64,000 nucleotides of DNA, from the NCBI GenBank assembly GCA_903828515.1, contig CAIKMD010000003.1:124001-188000 (forward strand), in the 5' to 3' direction. This DNA comes from an uncultured Rhodospirillales bacterium. GTDB lineage: Bacteria; Pseudomonadota; Alphaproteobacteria; ATCC43930; CGMCC-115725. Of the stretch, positions 46,954-55,773 are shown in pieces. The notes below the pieces were generated by a model. That model was not told where the DNA came from. It ran no database searches and saw only the letters and a list, made by a program, of their open reading frames with translations. How positions within the stretch are numbered: the first letter of the stretch is position 1; each line of letters opens with the position of its first letter. Both the position numbers and the translations under genes were made by a program.

Positions 46954-48465
46954 GTGCGCACAGTCGCTTTTCTCGGCATCGATGCGCTCGACGTCGAGGC
47001 TCAGGTCACCATTGCCCCCGGCCTGCCGAATTTCATGGTGGTCGGCTTGCCCGACAAGGCGGTCGGCGAATCCCGCGAGCGGGTGCGCGCGGCGCTCACC
47101 ACGATGGGCCTCGCCCTGCCGCCCAAACGCATCATCGTGAATCTCGCGCCGGCCGATCTGGTGAAAGAAGGCAGCCACTTCGACCTGCCGATCGCGCTCG
47201 GGCTACTCGCCGCGATGGACGTTTTGCCGCGGGTCGAGATCGAGCATTACGTCGCCTTGGGCGAACTGGCGCTCGACGGATCGATCCTGCCGGTCGCGGG
47301 CGTCCTGCCCGCCGCGGTCGGTGCGTTGGCGCGCGGACACGGGCTGATCTGTCCGATGGCATCGGGCGGCGAGGCGGCCTGGGCCGGTGGGCTGGAAATC
47401 CTGGCGGCGCCGTCGCTGCTGGCGATCATCAATCACTTCAAGGGCACGCAAGTCCTCTCGCCGCCCTCGCCAAAGCTCGAAGCGCCGGCGACCGGTTTCC
47501 TCGATTTGAAAGACATCAAGGGACAGGAAACCGCCAAGCGCGCGCTCGAAGTCGCGGCGGCGGGCGGCCACAATCTCTTGATGATTGGACCACCGGGCGC
47601 CGGCAAGTCCATGCTGGCGGCGCGATTGCCCGGCATCCTTCCCGGCCTCGATCCCAGCGAGGCGCTGGAAGTTTCGATGATTCATTCGGTCGCCGGGCTG
47701 CTGCGCGACGGCGAGCTGATGCGGCGGCGGCCGTTTCGCGACCCGCACCACTCGGCATCGCTGGCGGCTTTGGTCGGCGGCGGCATGCGCGCCAAGCCCG
47801 GTGAATTATCGCTGGCGCATCTCGGTGTTTTGTTTTTGGACGAATTGCCCGAGTTCCAGCGCGCAACCTTGGAAGCGTTGCGTCAGCCGATGGAGACCGG
47901 CCGCGCCGTCGTCGCGCGGGCCAACGCGCATGTGACCTATCCGGCGCGCGTGCAATTGGTGGCGGCGATGAATCCGTGTCGCTGCGGCTATCTCGACGAC
48001 CCGGCGCAAGGCTGCGGCCGGGCGCCGAAATGCGCGCAGGATTATCAATCGAAGATCTCGGGGCCTTTGTTCGATCGCATCGATCTGCATATCGACGTGC
48101 CGGCGGTGAAGGCGAGCGACCTCTCGCTGCCGCCGCCGGCCGAGGGCTCGGCGCAGGTCGCCGCGCGCGTCGCCGAGGCGCGCGCCCGCCAGAAAGCGCG
48201 GTTCGCGCGACTGCCCGAGGACCGGCGCATCCGCACCAACGCCGAGGCAGACGGGATGCTCCTCGACGAGATCGCCACGCCCGAACCCGATGGCAAGAAA
48301 CTCTTGAACGACGCGTCCGAACGATTGCACCTGTCGGCGCGCGGCTATCACCGCGTGCTGCGCGTCGCGCGCACGCTCGCCGATCTCGACGCCAGCGATG
48401 CGGTGCGGCGCATCCATGTCGCCGAGGCGTTGTCCTATCGCCGCGTCGCGCTCGGCGCGGGTTGA
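46954..48465 (+). CDS. comM: Mg-chelatase-like AAA+ protein YifB/ComM
   Basis: This 503-aa hexameric helicase-like ATPase promotes branch migration during natural transformation. An N-terminal Lon-like domain (residues 1-170) precedes the AAA+ core with Walker A GPPGAGKS at 212-219 and Walker B VLFLDELPEF. The C-terminal part ends in the Mg-chelatase region LHLSARGYHRVLRVARTLADL. A GTG at 46954 gives the canonical start VRTVAFLGIDALDVEAQ. Presence alone does not prove the organism is transformable. Confidence 0.94.
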   Translation: MRTVAFLGIDALDVEAQVTIAPGLPNFMVVGLPDKAVGESRERVRAALTTMGLALPPKRIIVNLAPADLVKEGSHFDLPIALGLLAAMDVLPRVEIEHYVALGELALDGSILPVAGVLPAAVGALARGHGLICPMASGGEAAWAGGLEILAAPSLLAIINHFKGTQVLSPPSPKLEAPATGFLDLKDIKGQETAKRALEVAAAGGHNLLMIGPPGAGKSMLAARLPGILPGLDPSEALEVSMIHSVAGLLRDGELMRRRPFRDPHHSASLAALVGGGMRAKPGELSLAHLGVLFLDELPEFQRATLEALRQPMETGRAVVARANAHVTYPARVQLVAAMNPCRCGYLDDPAQGCGRAPKCAQDYQSKISGPLFDRIDLHIDVPAVKASDLSLPPPAEGSAQVAARVAEARARQKARFARLPEDRRIRTNAEADGMLLDEIATPEPDGKKLLNDASERLHLSARGYHRVLRVARTLADLDASDAVRRIHVAEALSYRRVALGAG

Positions 48466-48479
48466 GACCTGCCCATTCA

Positions 48480-48497
48480 GCCCACCGCTTCGTGGGC
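48480..48497. other. Hairpin downstream of comM
   Basis: GCCCAC (48480-48485) and GTGGGC (48492-48497) form a 6-bp stem with loop CGCTTC, 15 bases after the comM stop. No uridine run follows, so termination is uncertain. Confidence 0.3.
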
Positions 48498-48591
48498 CAA
48501 AACCGCGATGGCATAAGCCTTTCTTGCCTTCTTTGGCCGTGCCGGATTAGGCTCGCACTCAGGGACGAAACGCGCCAACGAGGACCGAACC

Positions 48592-49902
48592 ATGTCCGAC
48601 CAATACCAAACGATTACCCGCACCGGACCCGGCACGCCGATGGGCGAGCTGATGCGGCAATACTGGATTCCGGTCGGACCCTCGACCGAGTTCGTGCGCG
48701 ACGGCGCACCGACGCGGATCATGCTGCTCGGCGAAAAGCTCATCGCGTTTCGCGACAGTTCCGGGCGCATGGGCGTGATGGATCACCGCTGCCCGCATCG
48801 CTGCGCCTCGCTGTTCTATGGCCGCAACGAGGAAGGCGGGCTGCGCTGCGTCTATCACGGCTGGAAATACGACGCCGACGGCAATTGCGTCGACATGGCG
48901 AACATTCCCGAGCGCCAGCACTTCAAGGACAAGGTTCACACCAAGGCCTATCTCACCGCCGAGCGCACCGGCGTCGTCTGGGTCTATATGGGCGACCGCG
49001 CGCAGGTGCCCGAATTGCCGCCTTTCGAAGCGAGCTTTCAGCCGAAGGAAGGCGTGGGGCTTCGCTTCATCCAGCGGCGCTGCAACTGGCTGCAGGCGGT
49101 CGAAGGCGATCTCGACACGTCGCATGTCGGGCTGTTGCATTTCGGCGCGGCGAAGGCCTCGGCCGGGCTCGACAACAGCCGGCTCGACCTCGTCGTCAAC
49201 CGCGCGCCCGAATACAAAGTGACCGAGACGCCCTATGGGCTTTGCTATGGCGCGCATCGTCCGTCGCCGACCGTGCCGGGCGGCACCTATTGGCGCGTCG
49301 CGCATTTCCTTTATCCGTTCTGGATCATGCCGCCGGTCGCGAGCCTCGAGAAGAACATCATGGTGCGCGCCTTCATTCCGATGGACGACGAGCACTGCAT
49401 GTTCGTCGGCTTCGAATCGCAGGCCTATCTGCGGCCGCAGGACGATCGGGTGCGCGTGCAGGGCGCCTATATCCGCGACGTGTTGCAGCCCAACACGACG
49501 GACTGGTTCGGGCGCTATCGCATGACCGCCGAGGCCGAGAACGATTACCTCATCGACCGCGACGACCAGCGCGAGAAGAGCTACACCGGCATCGAGGGCA
49601 TCCACGCGCAGGACCAGTGCGTGACCGAGAGCATGGGCAATATCGTCGATCGCTCGTTCGAGAATCTCGCGCCCTCCGACATCGCGGTCGCGCGCAACCG
49701 GCGCATGCTGATCACCGCGGCAAAAGCCTTTGCCGAAACCGGCAAGCGCCCGCCGAGCATGGACAACCCCGCGCTCTATGGCGCGATACGCGGCGGCTAT
49801 TACACGACGACCGAAGCGGGGGATTGGCTGCAGCTTCACCGCGAAGCGGTGGAGAAATTGCGTCAGGCACCGGCACCAACGCCGGCAACCGTGGACGCTT
49901 AA
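48592..49902 (+). CDS. Rieske non-haem iron aromatic ring-hydroxylating oxygenase, large subunit
   Basis: This 436-aa oxygenase has the Rieske [2Fe-2S] ligands C67 and H69 in RCPHRCA and C86 and H89 in RCVYHGW. The mononuclear iron site is in EGDLDTSHVGLLHFG, with H178 and H183 as ligands and D173 or D175 bridging the centres. Similarity is to the phthalate 4,5-dioxygenase and vanillate demethylase group, which need a separate reductase. No reductase is encoded nearby. The substrate is unassigned. Confidence 0.9.
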   Translation: MSDQYQTITRTGPGTPMGELMRQYWIPVGPSTEFVRDGAPTRIMLLGEKLIAFRDSSGRMGVMDHRCPHRCASLFYGRNEEGGLRCVYHGWKYDADGNCVDMANIPERQHFKDKVHTKAYLTAERTGVVWVYMGDRAQVPELPPFEASFQPKEGVGLRFIQRRCNWLQAVEGDLDTSHVGLLHFGAAKASAGLDNSRLDLVVNRAPEYKVTETPYGLCYGAHRPSPTVPGGTYWRVAHFLYPFWIMPPVASLEKNIMVRAFIPMDDEHCMFVGFESQAYLRPQDDRVRVQGAYIRDVLQPNTTDWFGRYRMTAEAENDYLIDRDDQREKSYTGIEGIHAQDQCVTESMGNIVDRSFENLAPSDIAVARNRRMLITAAKAFAETGKRPPSMDNPALYGAIRGGYYTTTEAGDWLQLHREAVEKLRQAPAPTPATVDA

Positions 49903-49903
49903 A

Positions 49904-50767
49904 TCAAATCAGGCGTTGGCCTTCGGGCAGGCCGAGCTTGCCGACGATGCTGGCGGCGAGCTGTTCGCACTCGTCGCGCCGGCGCGTGCCGCTGAAATGA
50001 TTGACCAGCAGATTGACCGTCGCCTCGGGCAATTTCGGCAGGCCGATATCCTCGTCGCAGAGCGGCGCCTCGCCCGGCCAGTCGCGCGACACGACGGTGA
50101 GGCCGCCACGCACGAGCGAGCGGAACACCGTGTCCCACGAGCTGCACACCGAGCGGATCGAATAGGACCGGTCACTGGTCGAGCAGGCGCGTAACGCCGC
50201 CTGGTGATAGAGACAGCCCTGGCTCAACAGAACCAGGTCGAGGCCGCGGTCGCCGCGAATGGGACCGGTCTGACCGGCCCAGGCCGGTTGATGGCGCCAC
50301 GATTTGGTCGAGCCCTGCACCGGCGAGAAGGCTTTCGCGATCACGATGTCGAGCTTGCCGTTGCGGAATTTGGTCAGCAGATCCTCGGAGCATTCGACGC
50401 AGACATCGATCCACTCGGCGTCGAGCAGGGTCGCGATGTCTTTCATGCCGCGACGAAAGAAATCCTCGGTGATGCCGAGACGGATATTGTCTTCGGTCTC
50501 GCTCGCGACTTCCTGAATCATCTGATTCATGTCGGCGACCATGTATTTGGCCTGCCGCGCGAGCTGCATGCCTTGGCGCGTGAAGGCGAAATGGCCGCGC
50601 ACGTGTTCGACGATATCGAAGCCGACGATGTTCTCGAGCGCTTTGATCTGCAGGCTGATGGCGGGCTGGGTGCGGCCGAGGACGTCGGCGGTCTTGCGCA
50701 TGCTCCCTGTTTCGTGGAGTACGCACAGCGTCACGAGATAGCGAAAGCTTATCTGCTCAAGATGCAT
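49904..50767 (-). CDS. LysR-family transcriptional regulator
   Basis: This 287-aa regulator has the LysR N-terminal HTH (residues 7-65: GSMRKTADVLGRTQPAISLQIKALE). Its effector domain is typical in length. It converges on the Rieske oxygenase, one base from its stop, and is divergent from the acyl-CoA dehydrogenase gene. The large divergent gap with a T-N11-A repeat suggests control of the dehydrogenase operon. Confidence 0.88.
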   Translation of the reverse strand: MHLEQISFRYLVTLCVLHETGSMRKTADVLGRTQPAISLQIKALENIVGFDIVEHVRGHFAFTRQGMQLARQAKYMVADMNQMIQEVASETEDNIRLGITEDFFRRGMKDIATLLDAEWIDVCVECSEDLLTKFRNGKLDIVIAKAFSPVQGSTKSWRHQPAWAGQTGPIRGDRGLDLVLLSQGCLYHQAALRACSTSDRSYSIRSVCSSWDTVFRSLVRGGLTVVSRDWPGEAPLCDEDIGLPKLPEATVNLLVNHFSGTRRRDECEQLAASIVGKLGLPEGQRLI

Positions 50768-51162
50768 TTCACTCTCCCACGCGAACGCTCGTCTACCCTG
50801 AGTAAGAAAATTTTACTTTGATACTGAAATCGTCGCGGGCTCTCGCGCATGCCCCTTTTTACTCAATATCGACCGGTTTTTATGGCGCAATGGTACGATT
50901 TATAAAAAACGGATTCAACCGGAAGATCAGGGACCTAGCGCCCGGTGCCCGTAGGACGGGCCTAAACATTGCCAATCGCGCGCGAATGCCCGGTTCACGC
51001 GTAAACCCGCGTTCGGAAATTAAAAATCGAAATTTTGGCGCGACCCTCACTGTCCTTAGACTCCACCGACGATTCGAGAAAGCCGCGAGGCTTGGCGACA
51101 AGATTGTCGCCACTCTTGCGGTCCGGCCGCGATGAATCACGGGGATAACAGGGGGATTTGGT
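50768..51162. other. 395-base divergent intergenic region with regulatory signals
   Basis: No gene is supported in this gap between the divergent LysR and acyl-CoA dehydrogenase genes. It contains the AGTAA-N7-TTACT repeat near the LysR side and AT-rich stretches with TTTATAAAAAA around 50,900. The remainder shows no recognisable feature. Confidence 0.7.
50801..50817. promoter_or_regulatory. LysR-type operator candidate
   Basis: AGTAA-N7-TTACT is an inverted repeat containing a T-N11-A core (T50803 to A50815), the LysR box pattern. It lies 34 bases upstream of the LysR start and about 350 bases upstream of the dehydrogenase. Confidence 0.45.
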
Positions 51163-52398
51163 ATGCAGGCGCAGCGGGCACGACAATTCACGGTTGAATC
51201 GGCCCCCTATCAACACAACCGATTGGCTCATCGTCACGAGGACGTGAAGATCGAGACCGAGCATTTCGTTCAGACCGTGGTCAAGCCGCACGCCGAGGCG
51301 ATCCGCCGGATGGGCGCGATCCCCGACGAAGTGATCCGCGCGCTCGGGACCGCGGGCTGGTTCGGGTTGCTCATCCCCCGGAAATTCGGCGGACGCGGCC
51401 TCGACTGTCTCGCCCGCATCCTCAACGTCGAATACATGACGCGCGGCTGTCCCGATGTCGGCGCGGTCTTGCAGATCGGACAATTGGGCACCGGCACGCT
51501 GATCGAGTTCGGCTCGCCGGCGCAGCAGGCGAAGTGGCTGCCGCTTCTCGCCACCGGCGAACGGCTCTGCACCATCTCGATCACCGAGGAACAATCCGGC
51601 TCGCACATCCTCGGCATGCAGACGACGTATGAGGAACGCGGCGACGGCTACGTCCTGAACGGCGAGAAATGGTTCATCGGCAATTGCCCGATCTCGAACC
51701 TTCACGTCGTCTTCGCGCTCGACCAGAACCAAAAGAAGCTCAGCGCCTTCATCGTCGAGGGCGAGCGTCCGGGTGTCGACAACACGATGCGCCACAAGAC
51801 GATCGGGTTGCGCGCCTTCCCGTTCGGGCGCCTGAAGCTCGACGAGGTCGAAATTCCGCGCGCCAATCTCATCGGCACGATCGGCCAGGGCCAGGACATC
51901 GCGCACCGGATCATCAGCCATCACGGCCGGCCGAGCCTCACCGCGCTCGCGCTCGGCATCCATCACCGCATCTACGATCTCGCTTACTCCTATTCCGGCT
52001 ATCGCGAGCTCTACGGCAAGAACCTGCGCGCGTTGCCCGAGATCCGGCAGAAGATTTTCGAGATCTACGAGCGTTTCGAATTGTGCCGGCAATCCGCTTA
52101 CGAGGCCGCCGAACTCGACAGCACGGGCGAGAAATCCTACCGCGCGCTGTCGCTGGCGAAATACCTCAACAGCGAGCGCGCGTTCGAATCGGCGATGATC
52201 GCCACCGATATTTTCGGTGCGCGCGCGGGCCTGCCCGAATACGAGATCGGCCAGTTGATGCTCGACGCGATGATGACACGCCCGCCCTCGGGTACCGGCG
52301 ACGTCCAGAAGCGCCGGATCATGGAGCATCTGTTCGAGGAAAAGACTCCGGCCTGGGAAGTCGACGAGGACGAGAACCGGCTCGCCCAGGTCGGCTGA
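51163..52398 (+). CDS. Acyl-CoA dehydrogenase-like flavoprotein lacking the canonical catalytic glutamate
   Basis: This 411-aa protein has the three-domain acyl-CoA dehydrogenase layout. FAD-binding segments are TISITEEQSGSHILGMQ and WFIGNCPISNL. The normal C-terminal signature Y-E-G-T, with the catalytic glutamate, reads PPSGTGDVQKRR here, so S376 takes the glutamate's place (TCG at 52288). The base may sit elsewhere, as in isovaleryl-CoA dehydrogenase, or the enzyme may do different chemistry. GTG-led flk-like gene follows 13 bases later. Confidence 0.82.
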   Translation: MQAQRARQFTVESAPYQHNRLAHRHEDVKIETEHFVQTVVKPHAEAIRRMGAIPDEVIRALGTAGWFGLLIPRKFGGRGLDCLARILNVEYMTRGCPDVGAVLQIGQLGTGTLIEFGSPAQQAKWLPLLATGERLCTISITEEQSGSHILGMQTTYEERGDGYVLNGEKWFIGNCPISNLHVVFALDQNQKKLSAFIVEGERPGVDNTMRHKTIGLRAFPFGRLKLDEVEIPRANLIGTIGQGQDIAHRIISHHGRPSLTALALGIHHRIYDLAYSYSGYRELYGKNLRALPEIRQKIFEIYERFELCRQSAYEAAELDSTGEKSYRALSLAKYLNSERAFESAMIATDIFGARAGLPEYEIGQLMLDAMMTRPPSGTGDVQKRRIMEHLFEEKTPAWEVDEDENRLAQVG

Positions 52399-52411
52399 CC
52401 GGAGAGCGACC

Positions 52412-52867
52412 GTGAAGGACAGTCTGAAAGTCGGCGATGTCTTTTCCCTGGCCTATGTCGTGCCGCGCGAAAAGACCGTGCCCTATCTCTATCCCGAGTC
52501 GAGCGAGTATCGGATCATGCCGGAGGTCTTCGCCACCGGCTTCATGGTCGGGCTGCTCGAATGGTGCTGCATCGAAGCGCTGCGGCCGCATCTTGATGAC
52601 GGCGAAGGCAGTCTCGGCACGTTCGTCAGCACCAGCCACTGCGCGCCGACGCCGCCCGGCATGATGGTAACGGTGACCGCCGTCTGCGAGGAGATCAAGG
52701 ACGGCAACAACGTGTTCTGGTCGGTGGTGGCGCGCGACGAAGTCGAAATCATCGCCGAAGGACGTCACGGCCGCCACGTCATCGATTCCGGCCGCTTCGA
52801 CGCGCGCGTGCGCCGCAAGGCCGAAAAGCTCCGCGCGAAACCGACCGACCAAGAGATGGTGGCCTAG
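52412..52867 (+). CDS. Fluoroacetyl-CoA thioesterase (FlK)-like hotdog thioesterase
   Basis: This 151-aa hotdog protein closely resembles FlK of Streptomyces cattleya, including the same start (MKD) and VVPREKTVPYLYPES. By FlK numbering, catalytic T42 (FATGF), E50 (LLEW) and H76 (STSHCA) are all present. The lid residues F33 and F36, which in FlK help discriminate fluorine, are Y33 and M36. It probably hydrolyses a small acyl-CoA. A GTG start follows GGAGAG. The comparison is from memory, not alignment. Confidence 0.82.
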   Translation: MKDSLKVGDVFSLAYVVPREKTVPYLYPESSEYRIMPEVFATGFMVGLLEWCCIEALRPHLDDGEGSLGTFVSTSHCAPTPPGMMVTVTAVCEEIKDGNNVFWSVVARDEVEIIAEGRHGRHVIDSGRFDARVRRKAEKLRAKPTDQEMVA

Positions 52868-52868
52868 G

Positions 52869-53870
52869 ATGGGCGGAAACCTCACGCGCAACGCGGTCTT
52901 CGCCGTCCTCGGCGGCATCGTCTTCGCCGCGATCTGGAGCGGTTCGTTCGTCGCGACGAAAGTCGCGCTGACCGATACGTCGCCGCTTCTCCTCGCCGGA
53001 ATCCGCCTGAGCATCGCCGGCGCGATGCTGCTGGCGATCACCTTTCCGGCGGCACGTCGATTGTGGTGCGATGCAACGCCGCGCGCGCGCCTCGCTATCA
53101 TCGGCTCGAGCCTTCTCTCGCAGGCCTTTTATCTCGGCGCGACCTACACGGCGCTCAGCACGCTCCCGACCGGCATGGTCACGGTCATCGTCGCGACCCT
53201 GCCGCTGGTATCGGTGCCAATCGCGGTCGGGATATTGGGCGAACGGTCGGCGCGGGCCGATTTCATCGCTGCGGGAATCGGCGTGCTGGGCAGCGTGATC
53301 GTCGTGATCGGCCGCGATCCCGGCGCGCTGAGCGGCGCGCATTCGGTGGTTCTGCCCCTGCTCGGCGTGGTTCTGTCGGTGGTCGCTCTCGCGACCGGCA
53401 ACGCGCTGGTAAAGCCGCATATCTCCTACGCGACGATCATGCCGACCTGCGCCATTCAGATGACGCTCGCGGGCGTCCTGCTGATGACGCTCGTCGGCGG
53501 TTTCGACAGCGGCGCGCATTTCACGCTATCGGGACACAGTCTCGGCGCGCTGGCCTATCTGGTGGTGATCGGCTCGATCGCCGGAACCTTCATCTGGTAC
53601 CGCGTGCTGACCGTGTTTTCGGCCAAGAGCGCAAGCATGTTCTTTCTGTTCACGCCGATCTTCGGACTTGCCATCGCCTGGACGCTGCTCGGCGAAACCA
53701 TGACGATCGTCCAATTGTCCGGCGCCGGCGTGGTGTGCGCCTCGATCCTGTTCCGTGGGGTCGCCGGCGCCACGCCCGATGCGATCCGGCTTCCCTGGAA
53801 GGCGCTTCACCTCGCCCGCGTCTTCGCACCGGCGAAATCCGCGTCGCTTCTCGGTGCGGCGCCGCGATGA
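52869..53870 (+). CDS. EamA/DMT-family transporter
   Basis: This 333-aa inner-membrane protein has about ten helices in two EamA repeats. Typical segments are AIWSGSFVATKVALTDTSPLL in the first and IAGTFIWYRVLTVFSAKSASM in the second. The family exports metabolites or amino acids. It starts one base after the thioesterase stop, so it may export a product or toxic acid from that pathway. That link is inference. Confidence 0.88.
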   Translation: MGGNLTRNAVFAVLGGIVFAAIWSGSFVATKVALTDTSPLLLAGIRLSIAGAMLLAITFPAARRLWCDATPRARLAIIGSSLLSQAFYLGATYTALSTLPTGMVTVIVATLPLVSVPIAVGILGERSARADFIAAGIGVLGSVIVVIGRDPGALSGAHSVVLPLLGVVLSVVALATGNALVKPHISYATIMPTCAIQMTLAGVLLMTLVGGFDSGAHFTLSGHSLGALAYLVVIGSIAGTFIWYRVLTVFSAKSASMFFLFTPIFGLAIAWTLLGETMTIVQLSGAGVVCASILFRGVAGATPDAIRLPWKALHLARVFAPAKSASLLGAAPR

Positions 53871-54028
53871 TGGAGGCCGAGCCGAAAGAAAAGGACGACG
53901 AAGCCGCGCCCTTGCTCGATCTTCTGCGCCATGCGCGGCGCGACGCGGCGGCGCTTCGCCTGATCGAAATCACCGCCTTGGTCGAGGCGGCGATCGTCGC
54001 CCTCACGTCCCAGGTCCCGCCGGTATGA
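53867..54028 (+). CDS. Small hypothetical protein
   Basis: This 53-aa acidic, helical protein (starting MMEAEPKEKDDE) overlaps the EamA stop by four bases (ATGA). No membrane segment or motif is seen. Coupling with the transporter makes translation plausible. A second ATG three bases in is equally possible. An even shorter frame of nine codons (54025-54054) overlaps its stop. Confidence 0.45.
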   Translation: MMEAEPKEKDDEAAPLLDLLRHARRDAAALRLIEITALVEAAIVALTSQVPPV

Positions 54029-54083
54029 AACCCAAGCAAAAGAGCGCCGCTTGATTGGCGCCCCCCGTGTGCGCGTAGGACAA

Positions 54084-54278
54084 ATGCAATCGTACCGTTT
54101 TAATTATCTCGATAGCGCCGGCAATGTCCGACGCGTGGAAGTTGTCGGTCGGCGCGATGATGCCGACGCGACGCGATGGGGAAACGACATGCTCGAGGTC
54201 AATCCCCTGCACGCCGCCGTCGAAATCTGGGACGGCAACCGGTTGATCATCCGGCTGACGCGCAAGGCCGATCCCTGA
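54084..54278 (+). CDS. Small hypothetical protein
   Basis: This 64-aa protein begins MQSYRFNYLDSAGNVRRVEVVGRR and ends with a strand-rich LEVNPLHAAVEIWDGNRLI. Tyrosine-, tryptophan- and charge-rich composition fits a compact beta fold, but I recognise no family. AGGA lies three bases before the ATG. A TTG at 54051 would give 75 aa. Confidence 0.55.
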   Translation: MQSYRFNYLDSAGNVRRVEVVGRRDDADATRWGNDMLEVNPLHAAVEIWDGNRLIIRLTRKADP

Positions 54279-54395
54279 CCCTATTCTCGTCCCCGACAGC
54301 CTTTGGCTTGCAAGACGGCTGCGAAAACGAGATCATCGCAACGCCACATCGGTGTCGTCTAGGGAACACCATGCAATTTTCCTCGGGGCGGTGAC

Positions 54396-55763
54396 ATGCG
54401 TCATTTACTGACCCTAGCGGCGCTCGCGCTGGCGGTTTGGTCGCCATGCGCATCGGTAGCCCGCGCCGATACCTGCTGGGAGACCGCGCAAGTCAATATC
54501 GATTGCTCCGCGAAAAGCGCTGCGCCGGCGGCGCCGAAGCAAGGCGCCCCGCAAAACGCGTTGCGCGATCAGTTGCTCCGCAGCCTCGGCAGTTCGCCCA
54601 AAGCCGCCGGGCCGGCCGCTTCGCCCGAAGCCTTGGCGAAAGCGGTCCACAACGCACAGGACCGCGCGCAAAGCGCCCTTGATGCCGCGGCAAAAACGTC
54701 GGATCCCATCCAACGACAAAAGCTGTCGCAGTCGTATAAAGCCGCGATGAAGGATCTGAATACCGCCTACGATAAAGCGGCGGCAGCGGCGGACACTCCC
54801 GAGGGACGCGCTCAGTTGTTGGCGATGAAGCAGGCTGATGATCAGCGCTATGCCGAGGCGGCAGACCGTCAAATCCAGCCGCCGGCGGCGGTGCGGGCCG
54901 AGACACCGAATCGCGGTCCCGACAATGTCGGGGCGAGCGGCGGCTATGTTTATGCGTGTGATGGTCCGGTCGACGGCCCCCACGTGTCGTGCCGCGAAAT
55001 ACAACCTGACGGCCGCTCCTGTATCGCGGTCATCGCCTTCGACGGCGTCATCAATGTGAGGGATTCGACGGCGACGCCGTGCGGCAAGAAGGACCTTGCC
55101 CAACGCGATGAATTCTTCCGGCAAAATCCCGACGCGGCGGTCGACGTGAAGATGGCGGCGCAGCCCGCGTTCACCATGGACCCGACGGAGACCGAGGCGG
55201 AAATCAGGCGACTGACGGCGGACATGGGTGGTCCAAAACAGCTCGATCCGGATTCGCCCGAATGCCGGGCGTTCCTGCAGGTTTTCGTCGCGGCATCGGC
55301 GGCCAATAACGGCCCCGGATCTGAAGCCGCTTACGAGGCGCTCCAAAAAGTGGGCGGATGCGGCGCGCTACCGCGCGATCAGGTCAAAGCGACGCCGCTC
55401 GACCCACGCTTCGTTCAGCGCGGCGATACGCCCATGCTCGACCAAACCGCGGTACCCTGCGATCAGAATCCGCAAGCCTGCGCAGCGGCGGTCAGTCAAC
55501 TTCGCGCGGGAACATCGCCGGAGGCGGTGACGGCGTTGTACGCGAATGCCATTCAGATCGGGCTCCAGGTCGGGACGGCATTGGGCAGCGCGGTATTGAA
55601 CGCACAGCAAATGAACATTCCCAATTCGCCCGCGTCTCGGCCGGTCGCAAGTAACGGCGGCGCGCGCCCGCGCGCGCCATCACCGGACACGATCCAGTAC
55701 CATCCTCGCCCCCCGGTACCGCCATGCGCCATCGGCGGCAAGGGTTGGTGCACCGCTCAATAA
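54396..55763 (+). CDS. Secreted hypothetical protein of unknown family
   Basis: This 455-aa exported protein has the signal peptide MRHLLTLAALALAVWSPCAS, cut near ARA. An alanine/glutamine-rich coiled segment (about residues 60-150) precedes a cysteine-containing middle (YVYACDGPVDGPHVSCRE, DGRSCIAVIAFDG) and a proline-rich C-terminus ending in two cysteines. At least ten cysteines suggest disulfides in the periplasm or outside. It lies 10 bases before a lipoprotein gene, probably a partner. No function is assigned. Confidence 0.7.
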   Translation: MRHLLTLAALALAVWSPCASVARADTCWETAQVNIDCSAKSAAPAAPKQGAPQNALRDQLLRSLGSSPKAAGPAASPEALAKAVHNAQDRAQSALDAAAKTSDPIQRQKLSQSYKAAMKDLNTAYDKAAAAADTPEGRAQLLAMKQADDQRYAEAADRQIQPPAAVRAETPNRGPDNVGASGGYVYACDGPVDGPHVSCREIQPDGRSCIAVIAFDGVINVRDSTATPCGKKDLAQRDEFFRQNPDAAVDVKMAAQPAFTMDPTETEAEIRRLTADMGGPKQLDPDSPECRAFLQVFVAASAANNGPGSEAAYEALQKVGGCGALPRDQVKATPLDPRFVQRGDTPMLDQTAVPCDQNPQACAAAVSQLRAGTSPEAVTALYANAIQIGLQVGTALGSAVLNAQQMNIPNSPASRPVASNGGARPRAPSPDTIQYHPRPPVPPCAIGGKGWCTAQ

Positions 55764-55773
55764 GGAAGAATCG

